A stretch of DNA of 64,000 nt, taken from NCBI GenBank assembly GCA_008828725.1, contig MEHQ01004102.1, positions 3,667 to 67,666 of the forward strand. Direction: 5' to 3'. This document shows, in pieces, positions 1-13,968 of this stretch. Position 1 is the stretch's first letter; each line of letters starts with the position of its first letter. Position numbers and translations under genes: made by a program. This stretch comes from Saccharina japonica (taxonomy: Eukaryota > Sar > Phaeophyceae > Laminariales > Laminariaceae). Under the pieces are notes generated by a model. It was not told where the DNA came from, made no database searches, and saw nothing but the letters and a program-made list of their open reading frames with translations.

Positions 1-236
1 CCGTTCCCTTCCGTATCCTTCCGTGCCCCGAGATTCCCTCTCGATGACAGTCCGCCAATCACAGCAGTAGCCGTTCCCGCCCTCGGGGCGGCGCCGCACG
101 GCATGCCGTGAAAGGATGGTGAAACACAGGGGTGCACTACGGAATGTAACCCACCGCCTAGCCTTCAAAATTCTCTCCTGAGTGCCAATTCACATTTTCG
201 CTGCTGCTGGTGCTGCTGCTCTATAGACAGCTCGAG

Positions 237-505
237 TCAAAAGCCCAGAAAATCTCAGCTGAGCCAGGCTGAGCCAAGCTAAGCCAAGCTAAGCCCAACC
301 AATCCAATCCCAGCCAAGCCGTGCCAAGGTAAGCCGAGTCAAGAGCCAAAAGCCGAGCCAGGCTTAAACCCAGCCCAGCCCAGCCCAGCCAAAGGCCAAT
401 CCACAATCCAAGCAAAGCCAAGCAAAGCCAAAACACTAGCCGAGCCAAACCAAAATCCGAGACAAGTCAAGTCAAGCAACGCCAAGCCAAAAGCCAAGTC
501 AGGCC
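237..505. repeat. Degenerate AGCC(A)-rich minisatellite
   Basis: Irregular tandem repetition of AGCCA/AAGCC-type words downstream of gene 1 (past its stop codon on the minus strand). All six frames are low-complexity and short. Positions 1-236 show nothing I can assign. The stretch is probably 3' flanking DNA of gene 1. Confidence 0.7.
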
Positions 506-692
506 ATGGGCGCCGGCTTGACCACCACCTGGCCCCCCTCAACGACGCCCGTCACCACCACTCCGGCGTCCGTTGCCCCACTGCCACCCTCCCTCGCCGC
601 CGCTGTGCCCCCTCGGTCGCCCGTCGCCGTCATCGTCGCCACCACCACCGTCGCCCCCGCCGCCGCCACGGGCACCCCCTTAACCCCCTCCT

Positions 693-1599
693 CTACCCCC
701 GCCCCGGCCTCGTCCAAAACCTTGGCCGCGGCAGACACCTCGCGTCCTCCACCACCCGCGCAACTCCACCCCCCCCTTCTAACTTAATCTCCACCAAAAT
801 CTCGCCACCAACACCGTCCGCCCGGCAGGCAAAGCCTCCGCCGCAGGCACCGTCCCCCTCGCTGGGCGCGCCGCCGCCCCCCCCACCACCACCACCACCC
901 AGCCCCCCGTCAGGAGCGTCATCTGATACCACCGTAACGGGCTCCGTCTTCACTCCTACAGCGGAGCAGAGAGAAGAGGACGACGAAGACCCACCGACCT
1001 CGATCTGACACGGTAGGAGAGGCTGGACGCAGTCTCCCCCTCCCTCCCCGCCTCCCCCCCCCCCTCCTCCCCTCGCCCCCTGCCCCCCCGGGATGCGGAC
1101 GGGGACGAGGATAGGCGTGGGGATCGGGATCGGGTTCGAGGAGCCCGCACGCGCGCCTTCCTCCACCCCGCGCGGCGTCCTGGCGACCGTCGTGACAACC
1201 GTCGACGACGAGCCTGAGGGGGAGGGAGGGCTCGCGGCGACGGCGGCTTCTGCATCGTCTGCCGACACCGCCGCCGCAACCGTTCCCGTAGCCGCTACCG
1301 CAACCACAGCCGTCGGTGCTCGCGCTGACGCTGACCCCGGAGCATCAACAGCCACGGCCGTCGAGTTCGCGTTCGCGTTTGCGCTCGCGGTGGCGGCTGC
1401 GGCAGTGACATCGATGACTTCGGCGTCGACGATCACGTCCAGGCACCGCTCCGTGGACTGGTCGGCGGCGGAGGAGGGAGAAACGTCGCCGTACACCCCG
1501 CGTGAGTGCATAGGCAGGGCGTAGTTGCCATTGACGACTGAGGCGTCGAGGACGATGTCCACGTCGGTGTCGCTCAAAACGACAGACGCCAGGTGTTGC
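693..1599 (-). CDS. Gene 1 exon 5 (low-complexity C-terminus and stop)
   Basis: Acceptor CCCCCTCCAG|G restores the split Thr codon, then QHLASVVLSDTDVDIVLDASV continues the last core element. The remaining residues are Ala/Val-, Gly- and Ser-rich with long Gly runs and end at a TGA at 693. Third positions are strongly GC. A further small intron inside the low-complexity part cannot be excluded from sequence alone. Confidence 0.7.
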
Positions 1600-3792
1600 C
1601 TGGAGGGGGCGGGGCGGGGCAGGAGCACAACAAACAGAAACAAACAATCAATCAATCAATTAATCAATATTAAGAGGTTCCGATCGGTCGGTCGGTATGT
1701 CGATTGGTCGGTCTTTTGGTATTTGACGATTGTTTCTGGTTGTTGTGGTCGATACATAGCTCCTCACGTGTGATTGGTTGTGTTCGGTAGGTCTTTTTAG
1801 GCCGACCATAATGTTGCTCGGGAAAAGCGGAAGGGGGCTACGTAGTAAATAGTAAAGTTGTTGCCTGGTGGAGCACAAGCAGAAGAATCAAATCAGTCCA
1901 TAAAACAAGAAACAAGTCGGGTCGGGTCGGGTCGGGTCGGGTCGGGTCGGGTCGGGTTTAGGTCTTGGTGCCGATCAAAAAATAAAATTCAAGGAAAAAG
2001 CGCGAGGTTGCTTATTGCTTTCCGGAACAGGTGCTATGTAGATACATAGACTACTGTACGCTCGTAGTAATAGTCACGTGTACTACATGGTGAGAAGCTG
2101 CTGTTGAGTGATATGCACATAGCGGCAACGTGCGCAATGAGTGAGGTGTCCCCCCGACTGATGCTGCAGCTTTCAGTAAAGCTTCACGGTGCGCGGGCAT
2201 CCACCCACCCATCACACACACTCCCACTCGCCCGTACTGCTGTGCGAGTAGGTTGACGCGCATCAGGCATAAACGGAGACGGCGGAACGTACGACACTAC
2301 TTCGTTTTTGAGGCGTCAACCATGTTATGAAATATACCGGTCCACCATATGAACATGGGGTCAACCATCGTACGAAATATGGCAGTCTCCACGATAAGAC
2401 ATATATCCTCAACGCAGTCGCGACGCATGCCCGTGCCTCTTCTCATCTATCCCTACGCCTGGGAAATCTAAAAGGAGGTCTGGTCCTGATTCATATTTGC
2501 AGCAGTAACCCGACCGGGGTAAGCGGTAACAGGTATCGGCAGCTCCGAACACCCAAGACAGGACACTGATAAACCCGTGGTATATATATACTCAGGAAAT
2601 ACGACGAATGCCATACATCTACAGACAACAAACGAGGGCCGAAAACCTTAGGACAACACACGGCACGACCCCCATGTCGACACGCCTGACGCAGACTGAA
2701 AACCCGGCCATCCTATCTACCGCAGCGAGTTTACTCGTAGCAGGATGCATGCTCACCCTTAATGCGAGTCGCTCAACATCTCACGGCCTTCGCGTTTGGT
2801 GCAAGCAACTGCTGTTCTGCCTGGTCGGTCAACACCCGACGTGCTGTCCCGGCATTGTAGGTATACGAGGTTCTATGGTCAATCCCAGGACCAAGACGGA
2901 CACGCCTGACAGACTGAGAACCCGGGCACCCTACCCGCCCAGTCCCCCCCCCCCCCTCCGCCCCGTCTAGAAAGGGATGCGTGTGTCAATGTCACATGAC
3001 TAAAGGGCAGCGCCCCCCCCCCGTCTCCGGTTCTATCGGAATATGAAATGCGTGTCATTGGTCAATATGACCTTAGGGCGAGCAACAAATGAGCCCCCCC
3101 CTCCCCCCCCCATATATCGACTACGGCCATGCAGATCATGAGTATCCCCCCCCCCTCCCCCCACTCCCTCCCCTTTCCCCCCACCGCGACTCACGTCACG
3201 AAGTCGAGCTGGCACGCAAGGGCCTCCGGGTCGGGGCCGGCGATGAACTTGACGGCCTTGGCGGCCATGGTGGAGTGCTGTCCGGCAGCGATGCGCATGG
3301 CAACCTTCTCCTCGTTCGAGTCGCCGATGCTCACCACCTTCTTCTGGATCCACCGGGGCCGGTCCAAGAAGTGGTCGTGCATCATGTACGCGAAGGCTGC
3401 CGACTATTGATACATAGGTGTAGTTGTTGTACCCCGGGTGTACAACCAGGTGCCAAGAAGGTACAGGTCCCATTTTTTTTTTTTTGTGTATAATACCAGG
3501 TATCATGTATACGTAACGTGTATCATATAATATGATACCATGTGATAATGTATGATACCATGTGATAATGCATGTATCATGACCAAGGTAACAGGTTTGC
3601 AACAACGTTTTTTTTTTTTTTTTTTTTGCCGGGTTAATATTGGACCGCGGTGTGTGTGTGTTTTTTTCGTCCCGTGAAATCATTTTTTCGTTTTTTTTTT
3701 AATTGTTTCAAAACGCCAAGAGGTGTAACCAAATTTGTGATACGACATCGGAACAAAAGCAACGAACAGGGGAAGGGAGAGGGGAGGGGAGG

Positions 3793-3846
<54 letters not shown>

Positions 3847-6800
3847 AGAGACAAATCAGCAAAATTTAAATTAGACGATGAGGTATACACGTAGAGAAAA
3901 CAATTCCTCAATTTTACCAACAACAAAAACTAGCGCACACTGCTGTACATAAAGCTATTATAGTGAAGGTAAAGTACGAAAAATATTCTACTGGGAGGGT
4001 AAACACAAGAGCCAGACGGCGAGGATGATTCGGGTCTGCTTTTGTTTCGCTCGCCCGGCTCGTGACGCCAATGTCATTTGCGCAAGGCGGCGAGCAACAA
4101 CGACAACAAAAACACATCATTGACGACAACATCAAAAACAAGAAACAGTATAATTGACAACAAAAACTACACGTAGTACAGGGCACCGAATAAGAAACAG
4201 GACAATAAGAAACCCAGGCTGAGATTTAGACGAAAATAGAAATTTGAGATTCAATATCTTGAAATTAGTGTGGAGTCTCTCGAATAAGAAACCCACCCTG
4301 GATCAGCTTTCCTGTTTCTCATTAGGCATCCTGTACTGTACTTCGACCGGCGGGGCGCAGCAGCAGCAGCAGCAGAAACAAAAAAAAGGCGAAAGTGTGC
4401 TTGTTCATCGTCTTATCTCCGGCTCGTCTCAATCTGTCGCCCTTTCTAAATATAATATTACTAGAGCATATCATCTACCAAAACTCGCAAAGCGCCGGAG
4501 CCCGTCCCCGGCCACGCATACGTGGGATGGCAGCAGTGTTTCACAGCAGCAGCAGTGGTGGTCCCTCTATAATATGCCCGTTTGTGCCAGGGCCATACAC
4601 CGGCATCGCAGCGTGGTATTTATGTGTCGTAGTTTTGTGACCACATAACTGGTATCTCTCTAGGATGAAGAATCGGCACAGGCACTGGGTGTGCTGGATG
4701 TCGACGGGTAGAAAGGACCGTTTATTAATGTGAAGAACACACAACACACAAATTTTAGCGGGCACCGGCATTATTCCGTACAACTACCGCACTGACTGGT
4801 AAAATGCCATCTGTGCCAAGCGACTTATCTCCACTGCTGCTACTGCTGTGTCATGGGTTTGTGACCCCAGAGCTTTGTATCTCTCTATTAATAGGATGTA
4901 AGTATCGGCACGGGACACTGGGTGTGCTGGACGTCGACGGGTAGAACGAACGGGTGTAACGTACAGAGCATACACACCGCCATTGTGTGGGGCCACTACT
5001 GCTGTCTGTACTGCCAAAGCGTCATAGCCTCATATATAGGTCCGTCCCTAGGGTCGGTCTGCCAGAAAAAACTAAACATTTTTTTTCGTCCGCCTTGTGT
5101 CGGGAGACTCGGATATATACCTGGTGTATATTTTTTTACATCATTTCATGTATCAAGGAAGACGATACAGACGTGCCACCGGTGGAACATTATAATATCA
5201 GACAATTAATAACATATATACCTGGTACATCAGCAGTAGCCCTATTAATAGTAGTAGCGTTTCAACACACTGCTGCCAAAGCTCCTGTTCTCCAATAAAC
5301 ATACTTCGTATTTAACCAAATATGAAGCACTTCGTAATACAACGCCAAGAACCAAGTATATCATATCAACAAGAAACAAATTACACAACATAGTACTTCG
5401 TACTCTGGTACATACATGTTTTAACATTTTTCACGTGTAACTTTTTCGTAATGGCGACACATCAACACATGTATACGCACGCCCCGGTGGTCTTTTAAAG
5501 TAGTGCTTACACCCCTTCTCGCACCGCACTATATATATAGCAGTAACGTAAATCTCTCTGGTCTAATTCCAAGTAATTTCCCCCCTCAAATGGGGCTGCT
5601 GTCCTAAAAACACCACTGGCGTTGTAAGTCATGGGGTTCAAATCTCGGTATCGTGTTTTTTTTTTTTTTTCTCGTGATTTACCCCCCAAATGGGACTGCT
5701 GTCCTAAAAACACCACTATTAATAACGTTTCAAGTCATGGGGTTCAAATTTCGGTATCGTGTGTGTGTGTGTGTGTGTGTTTTTTTTTTATGATTTATCA
5801 AATAGTTCCAACGGCTGTCGAAAAGAGCGCCTGTTACAGAGTTGGGGTAGGCACAAATCCACGCGAGTCGACGAGGGACGAAGGTCCTCAGTCCTTCTCG
5901 CGATAAATTTCGACGCGAGTCGACAAGGGGAAGAAAGTCCTGAATCGTTTCCGCGATAAAATGCCAAAGGCACGTGCCGTAGCGGGGAATGGGGGGAAAA
6001 CACACACAAAAAGCAGTACACGCGACATCAGGAATTCATGACAAAACTCCTACCACGTGGTTTGGCTCGAGGCTCGCGGCTTACTGTCATGTATGTCAAC
6101 GTTCAGCAAAAACCCTTTAAAGGCTATTATATACATATAGGATTAAAAGTGGCCTTCCCGCCGAGAACAAATGCATATACAGAGTATACCGGGCATAATG
6201 TAATACGTCGTAGCTAAAAAATCTTGACTGCAAAAACAACACATCAGCCCGAAATTCTACGCTCTCAAAGTACGAACAACATGTCACGCGTGCACTGCTG
6301 CCGTACCTTCCAGCAAAGGGGCGATCCGGGGAACTGGGCCTCGAAAAGGGAGCGGGCGCTGACGACAGCAACATCCTCCAGGAGCGGGAGGACGTCCTTG
6401 AAAAATCTGGCCGCGCTTAGCTGCAAAAACGAGCGCGCGACATGGGGTTTCAACAAGGCCAGGCGGTGGCGGCAGCGGGGTCAGGGGGGGGGGGGGGTAT
6501 TTGCTGCTTGCTTTTTTTGTCATTTTGACCATTATCATATACCAGGGTATTCCTTTCGAGACGGAGCAAGGGGGTGGAAAGGGGGTTTTCTTCGAGATAT
6601 GAACACAGCGTACATCTATATCAGCATCTTCGTAAAGCAGTGCAAGTGCTCGTCCAAGTACTGAGTATATACCGCTGCGCCAGGAATAATGGTACGACGT
6701 ACAAACTACTTGTAACTATGAACTCATTTGGGCTCGTCGCTTGCCCGTTGGCCACATATTTATAGTTTTCTCACGTAGCTTTCAAGAGCTTTTGTGTATG

Positions 6801-9800
6801 TCTTCATTAATTCCCAGTGGCCTATGTCCGAGTCGCTGGTACATACCTACTATCATACCAGGAACGCATGAAAGCCTGCGGTGTTTCCCCCTTTTCAGCT
6901 TGCGACACCCCCCGGGATTTGAAGTCAGCCACAATCCCCAAGGGGAAGCTAACACACCTTCGACAGATCATTAACAGATCATTCCCCCTCCATGATCGAG
7001 ATCATTCAAGGTAGATCTGATTCCCTTGTAGGATCTGTATGATCTAGCTCATGTTGACCGGTGGGACCCGTAAAAAACGGCAATATCTATTACGGGGGAC
7101 CATAGTAAATACTAGTAAATAGGACCAAATACTATTGTTAGTAAAAGTAGGGAAAGGTATCCGGTATGTTCTTGAGTGCAACGTAGGTCCTCCGTGGTGG
7201 CCCATGTTTCCTGGGTTGGATCTGTACTATTTTTTTATTATGCAGATCCCGCACGACCAATCATCTCTCACGACGGCAAGCGAGGAAAGTAAATGATCTA
7301 CTGGAGACAGACAGATAGATAGATAGATAGATAGATAGATCATCATCTGTCCCCGATGTGGAACCTTGTAGTCAACGCTACGATGCCTGGTACATAAGCG
7401 TGTGCCCTCGGAGGGGAAACATAAAAATTACCCGTATTTCACACGACGTAACTAAAGTCATTATTACGGGGCGACAGAGTAATCAGAGCCAAGTATAGTG
7501 TGTAAATATAAATATACCTGGTATCCTGGTATATATATATATACCAGGGCATTAATTAGTGGGCGGGGTCTGTTGCGCGCAGCGCAACAGGCGACTCAAG
7601 GAGTGTTGCGCGCACCGCAACACGCCTGAGGTGCGTGTTGCGCGCCGCAGGCGCCGCAAGCCCCGACGTGATAATACCCACCCGCGAGGGGCGTGCTCTT
7701 CTCCGCGCCTCCCTCCACCGTCCCGGCCGCAACCATGGATGGCGCCCACGGGTCCCGCGTTGAGAGATCGGGATCAAACATTCGAGGCGTGGCCACAGCA
7801 TTGCTCAAAATCTTGGACGGTGCTTGCCGCATCACCCCCCTGACGACCCCGCGGCTGCTTTCATGCTCGAGGGCCATAGTGTTGACCAAGCTCGCGCGCC
7901 TCGCAAATACCGAAACATAGCTTTGTAGTTAGCTGGCTATCTTCCTGTCGATGGAAACGACGAAGAGGGTGCGGAGATATCAGCGGCAGCCGTGAATATG
8001 AGGGAGACAACAAGAGGACAATAATAGTGTTGCCGTGGCCCGCAAAGGGCTTCGAAACCTTTCCGCCGATTTAAGTGAGCAGCCACTCGTGTACATCCGA
8101 AACGAGCGCGAATTTTACTACTTTTACATAGTACAATATGTAATTGATATCAATCATCCCACTACTTTCAAGAAAGCTAGCTACCCGTCTCCTCACCAAC
8201 AAGAGTACTTCTCATGCCTCTGCACGACTCGTAAGTGAGACTAGGTTGCCATGACACGCACCAAAGTTTGCAATGCTTTACATGTTGTGATAGCTATACA
8301 AGGGTCTACACCTGCCTCTCATCTGGATATCGCTGTCGTCTGGTCGCGTGTGATCCGTAACTTCGTCGTCCTGGATAAGGGCGAGACCGATCTACTCGTT
8401 TCCTTCCTTGGCTCCACCTGGAGCATCGTCGCCTCCATCATCAGTGTTATCTGGAAGTTGATTGGGAAATTGTGCGGTCCATGCCACATTAGCGTATTGG
8501 ACAGTGAAACCAATTTCCAATCACACGCAAGCGCTACACAATATAGTTCGCTTGCATCAGAAGTGTCAGACTGTACCAAACGCAATAAAACACCCGTAGA
8601 ACGTTTACACACATGCCATCAAGCGTACGTTTAAGCTCAAGTGAACGACCAACGACTTACCTGCTGTCTTTGCGGTGTTCCCTGTAGGAAGACCGACGTC
8701 GTTGAAGTCTCCAGGGTACCCCACACCATCGTCCAGCGGTACCTTGTAAGATTCCTCCCTACGGATGATACACAAGCCCTGCAACGCTAAATCTTCCAAA
8801 GTGGCAGGTTCAGCGGACTCCGTCCGTGTTTGCCTTCGTGTACACCTCCCCCTCCTCCCTCAACGCATCCTCCTCCTTCCTGGGAAGCACGCTCGCCTCT
8901 GCGGCTGCATCCAACCCCTCGTCACCGCCTACTGCGATTTCCTGCAGGGGGGGGGTAGGGCGCCGGTTCGGGGTACTGCGCCCCGGCCTGAAGCAGTGGA
9001 TACCGCATGTTTGCCTGGCCCCTCATGACACGGGTATCGGCGAGGACCTAGCGTACAGGACGAAAGCACCTTGTGTGCTTACCCTCGTGGGTTTGACCCC
9101 TCCCCACCGCCCGACTAGCTGGGTCGGAACTGCCCAGTGACAGAGAGCCACAAGCGACGCGAAGAGTAGCTGGAGCTGTACAGGAGCACATGTTTCGCGG
9201 AGAGGGTGTGGACGACGCCTGTTTCACGGAGAGGGGCGCGGATGAGGGCGGGAAAGGATGAAGGAACTCTTGTGTGTGAAACTTGAGGGGCGATGAGCGT
9301 TGCAGTCCAAACTAGTACACAAAATCGATGATAGACCTTGGGCCGGCCACCGTCTTTTCTCGCTAACTTTCAAACCGGGCGCAGGGTGCTCAGGTTCAGG
9401 GAACGCTGAGGCGAAGCGACGGGGCACGTGAAATCGACCATGTTTTTGTACAGAAGGAACGAGGCAAATGTATCAAGCAGGCGTAATCCCCTTCTGCGTC
9501 GTCGAGGCGAGCGCTCGCGCAGCGGGAGAACGGAATGGTGCTCCTTGGCAAATACTTCCCCAGTAGGCTTGTCATCATGGCTACGTGTTATCGAGACTAT
9601 TTTGCTACCGACTCCAGCTTGGCGAATGGACCCAAGTACAAGGTATTCGCTGCTTCTACACCCCAGGTGTAGAAGACCTGTGCAGCATCCGTTTTGATGG
9701 CGACACCAGTCAGCGCAGGGTTCATCGAGCAGAAAGGCGGTCGCCGTGCAAGTTGGTGCAAAGGCACCAAAGGTAAAAGAGTGCAAGTATCCCTGCACAA

Positions 9801-12156
9801 AAACCACAAAATCAGTGTTTATATGACAACACCGCCGGGACCGTTCACCTACTGTAGTTTCCTACCAGAAACAAAAGACACAGGTACGAGTATGTACTCG
9901 TGTTCTTTGCATGCCACTCATGGTTGGCTACGCTCACCTTGGTTGTGTTGCAGTCCACGGGTAGACCACGGAGAACTATAGGGAACGTCTCCTTTGTGAG
10001 CCCAGAAGAGACCGTCTCCAAGTGCAAGAGGAGGTGCCATACTGGGCGGCTACAGCAGCAGTACGTTGATGGTCGCTATGTTTTCCCTCCTGGAATCGAC
10101 TGTCTCCCACTCCGCGTATACGGGACCTTCTTCCCTTCTACCCGGTTGGTCACTCTTACGAAGGAAACCGGCAGCAACAACAGCATGGGCGGCTTGAAGT
10201 CGTTGCGCCCGTAGACTCTGAGCTCTCGTCGGAGCGCTCGGGCTGCTTGGTCGGCTGCTTCCTCCTGCTGCTACTCCTGCTGCCTGACGGCTCTGTTGGT
10301 GCTGTGTGGTGGTGTGGTGGTGGTGGTGGTGCTGCTGCTATAAGCACTGGCACTGGTGTTATGTTCGGCCTCTAGCACGGGCTTTCCCCTTCGAAGTCTG
10401 CTGCGTTCCCTGTCTGTGCTGCTTGCTGCTGGTTGATGTTGTTGGTACTTCTCTTGGCGTTGCTCTCCCTCCTCAGCGTCGTGCGCCTGACACGGAGAGC
10501 TCTGACTGCCTGATCTGTAGTTGCTGCTGGTCTCTCTGCTGCTGTGATGCTGGTGCTGTGGTAGTGGTGCTGTGCTGCTGCTGCTGAAGATGATGATGTT
10601 GGCACCGAGGACGGCTCTCGTATGTACAGAAACATGACAGTCCCGTGAGCGCGGGTCGAATCTCGGGGTGGTTTTGGCCTTTTGGCCAATGAGCATCGTC
10701 GTAATCAAAAGTCGTTTTTAAACTCGCTCGGTAAAACACTCGTATTTTAGCGTATTGACCAATAAAAATGCGTCGTAATAAAAAAAAATCCCCTACCGAT
10801 TGCACCAGTTCCTACGAGCACACGGCAGGCAGTGTTTTTCCCGCTCGCCCCCAAGGCCGAAGCCTTCCATCCTGTACAAACAGGCATATAATATATGTAC
10901 GCCGTTTTTTTGTTGGCCTTGTTATCCTCATGGCCACAGAAAAAAAAACAGAGACGTTGATGAGCACAGAGCTTCGATGTCTGCTCAGGAACACGAATTA
11001 AGCCTGCGAGTCACTCAAAAGGAAAAAGTTCAAGCGCGTCTGATGTATCGAATTGCGCTACGACAGAGGCTTCATTCGTACTACGAGCGTCAGTATACTA
11101 TGTGTGTGTGTGTGTGTTCTTCACATTAAACCTTCCTTTCTACCCGTCGACATCCAGCACACCCAGTGTCCGTGCCGATTCTTCATCCTAAAAAGGTACC
11201 AGTTCTGTGGTCACAAAACTACGACACAGAGATACTACGCTCAGTGCAGTAAGCAGAGCAGACAATGCAATGCCATATACGACAGGCAAGACCTACCCTG
11301 CTAGCAATCCAGGTGCATGCAAGAGAAAAAAAGCGAAAAAAGCGAAAAGGAAAAAGAAAAAAAAGTAAACATACTGAAGCAAATCAACAATCAAGCAACC
11401 AAACAAAAGCATGACAAATAACAGAGTTGTCGCAACTCAGATCCGGGGTCACATATATATAGCAGGCTCCCCCCCCCACTACGCGATTCGTGGCTTCATT
11501 TTTATCGTGAGAAGGCTTCATTCAGCACGTTCTTCCCTTCGCCGACTCGCGTGGAATTGCGACTATATGATACACCCACGCTACGTGGAATTGCGACTAT
11601 ATGATACACCCACGCTACGCGAGCCCTCAGCGGTTGATTCAATTTCTCTATTTTTGCAAATAAATAATTTACCACCACTGGCGATGAAATTTGAACTCAC
11701 GAGATCAACTCTATTTAGCACCATTCAAAGGTAAGTGCCGCTAGACCCGAGCGAAATTGAAATACCTGGTAATATTTACGGGAGGCCATAATAGGGATCA
11801 GAACCCACTAAGGGGACCAAATAAAAACATGGTTTCCCCTACGCGTAAGGTTATATCAAGGCATTAATTAGGTGTTGCGCTGTTGCGCTGGCGCAACATT
11901 TGGCCAAAATAACGGTTTTGCGCAACAGTCGCCGCGAGGCTAGTTGCGCGCAGCGCAACACGCGTTTTTGGGCGCGCAACATTTTCGCCGCAGGCTAAAA
12001 AAATTGTTGCGCGTTTTTTTCTCGCCGGGGTCGAGAAAAAAAAATTGGGGGTCTTTTTTTCTTGATAAATAGTCGTAATTGGACATCTTTTAGGCTTTAT
12101 AGGCGTACATTCGCCCAAAGATCGCCATTTTTGCGCTTTTTGCGCTTTTTGCGCCT

Positions 12157-12187
<31 letters not shown>

Positions 12188-13937
12188 GGGGGGGGTGGTC
12201 GGGGCTCTGCGGCGCGCAACACGCACCTCAGGCGTGTTGCGGTGCGCGCAACACTCCTTGAGTCGCCTGTTGCGCTGCGCGCAACAGACCCCGCCCACTA
12301 ATTAATGCCCTGGTATATATATATATACCAGGATACCAGGTATATTTATATTTACACACTATACTTGGCTCTGATTACTCTGTCGCCCCGTAATAATGAC
12401 TTTAGTTACGTCGTGTGAAATACGGGTAATTTTTATGTTTCCCCTCCGAGGGCACACGCTTATGTACCAGGCATCGTAGCGTTGACTACAAGGTTCCACA
12501 TCGGGGACAGATGATGATCTATCTATCTATCTATCTATCTATCTGTCTGTCTCCAGTAGATCATTTACTTTCCTCGCTTGCCGTCGTGAGAGATGATTGG
12601 TCGTGCGGGATCTGCATAATAAAAAAATAGTACAGATCCAACCCAGGAAACATGGGCCACCACGGAGGACCTACGTTGCACTCAAGAACATACCGGATAC
12701 CTTTCCCTACTTTTACTAACAATAGTATTTGGTCCTATTTACTAGTATTTACTATGGTCCCCCGTAATAGATATTGCCGTTTTTTACGGGTCCCACCGGT
12801 CATCATGAGCTAGATCATACAGATCCTACAAGGGAATCAGATCTACCTTGAATGATCTCGATCATGGAGGGGGAATGATCTGTTAATGATCTGTCGAAGG
12901 TGTGTTAGCTTCCCCTTGGGGATTGTGGCTGACTTCAAATCCCGGGGGGTGTCGCAAGCTGAAAAGGGGGAAACACCGCAGGCTTTCATCATGTCGTTTA
13001 CCTGCGTATAAGCATATCCAAGTCGGATAGTATCTCTCTCTTTTTCCTCCCCTCTTCGTTTAAACTTAATACTTAATACAACCCAAAAAGCAGTAGTTTG
13101 ATGGTTGTGGAGAGATACTATCATACCAGGAACGCATGAAAGCCTGCGGTGTTTCCCCCTTTTCAGCTTGCGACACCCCCCGGGATTTGAAGTCAGCCAC
13201 AATCCCCAAGGGGAAGCTAACACACCTTCGACAGATCATTAACAGATCATTCCCCCTCCATGATCGAGATCATTCAAGGTAGATCTGATTCCCTTGTAGG
13301 ATCTGTATGATCTAGCTCATGATGACCGGTGGGACCCGTAAAAAACGGCAATATCTATTACGGGGGACCATAGTAAATACTAGTAAATAGGACCAAATAC
13401 TATTGTTAGTAAAAGTAGGGAAAGGTATCCGGTATGTTCTTGAGTGCAACGTAGGTCCTCCGTGGTGGCCCATGTTTCCTGGGTTGGATCTGTACTATTT
13501 TTTTATTATGCAGATCCCGCACGACCAATCATCTCTCACGACGGCAAGCGAGGAAAGTAAATGATCTACTGGAGACAGACAGATAGATAGATAGATAGAT
13601 AGATAGATCATCATCTGTCCCCGATGTGGAACCTTGTAGTCAACGCTACGATGCCTGGTACATAAGCGTGTGCCCTCGGAGGGGAAACATAAAAATTACC
13701 CGTATTTCACACGACGTAACTAAAGTCATTATTACGGGGCGACAGAGTAATCAGAGCCAAGTATAGTGTGTAAATATAAATATACCTGGTATCCTGGTAT
13801 ATATATATATACCAGGGCATTAATTAGTGGGCGGGGTCTGTTGCGCGCAGCGCAACAGGCGACTCAAGGAGTGTTGCGCGCACCGCAACACGCCTGAGGT
13901 GCGTGTTGCGCGCCGCAGAGCCCCGACCACCCCCCCC

Positions 13938-13968
<31 letters not shown>

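Larger units (their letters stand above)
3404..6306 (-). other. Gene 1 intron 3
   Basis: 2.9 kb. It contains a 50-base G homopolymer, two copies of a ~125-bp dispersed repeat, a short tandem duplication with a tRNA B-box-like word, and a SINE body fragment. No other coding exon was seen. Confidence 0.75.
6848..7650 (+). repeat. Direct copy of the palindrome's inner end (803 bp)
   Basis: Nearly identical to 13116-13918 (same length; I noticed one base change) and, in inverse, to the inner end of arm 1. It ends inside the GGCATTAATTAG foldback element. Includes a (GATA)n microsatellite. Confidence 0.9.
9657..12989 (+). repeat. Large palindrome, arm 1 (3.3 kb)
   Basis: Inverse-identical to 13136-16503 over nearly its whole length, apart from small indels and one non-homologous block (10952-11100 here, 15023-15204 in arm 2). 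The spacer is 146 bp (12990-13135). The outer limit is sharp, inside the ACACCCCAGG word at 9657. Confidence 0.95.

Noticed and set aside
9370-9807. 145-codon minus frame opposite the 116-aa gene
   Set aside because: Has an acceptor-like site and some protein-like sequence, but the plus-strand two-exon model gives better composition and cleaner splice phase. Not fully excluded.
10271-10708. Gln/Ser/Thr-rich 145-codon minus frame (and its mirror at 15452-15889)
   Set aside because: Produced by CAG/CAC runs; all three frames are open, so more likely the 3' UTR of the plus-strand gene.
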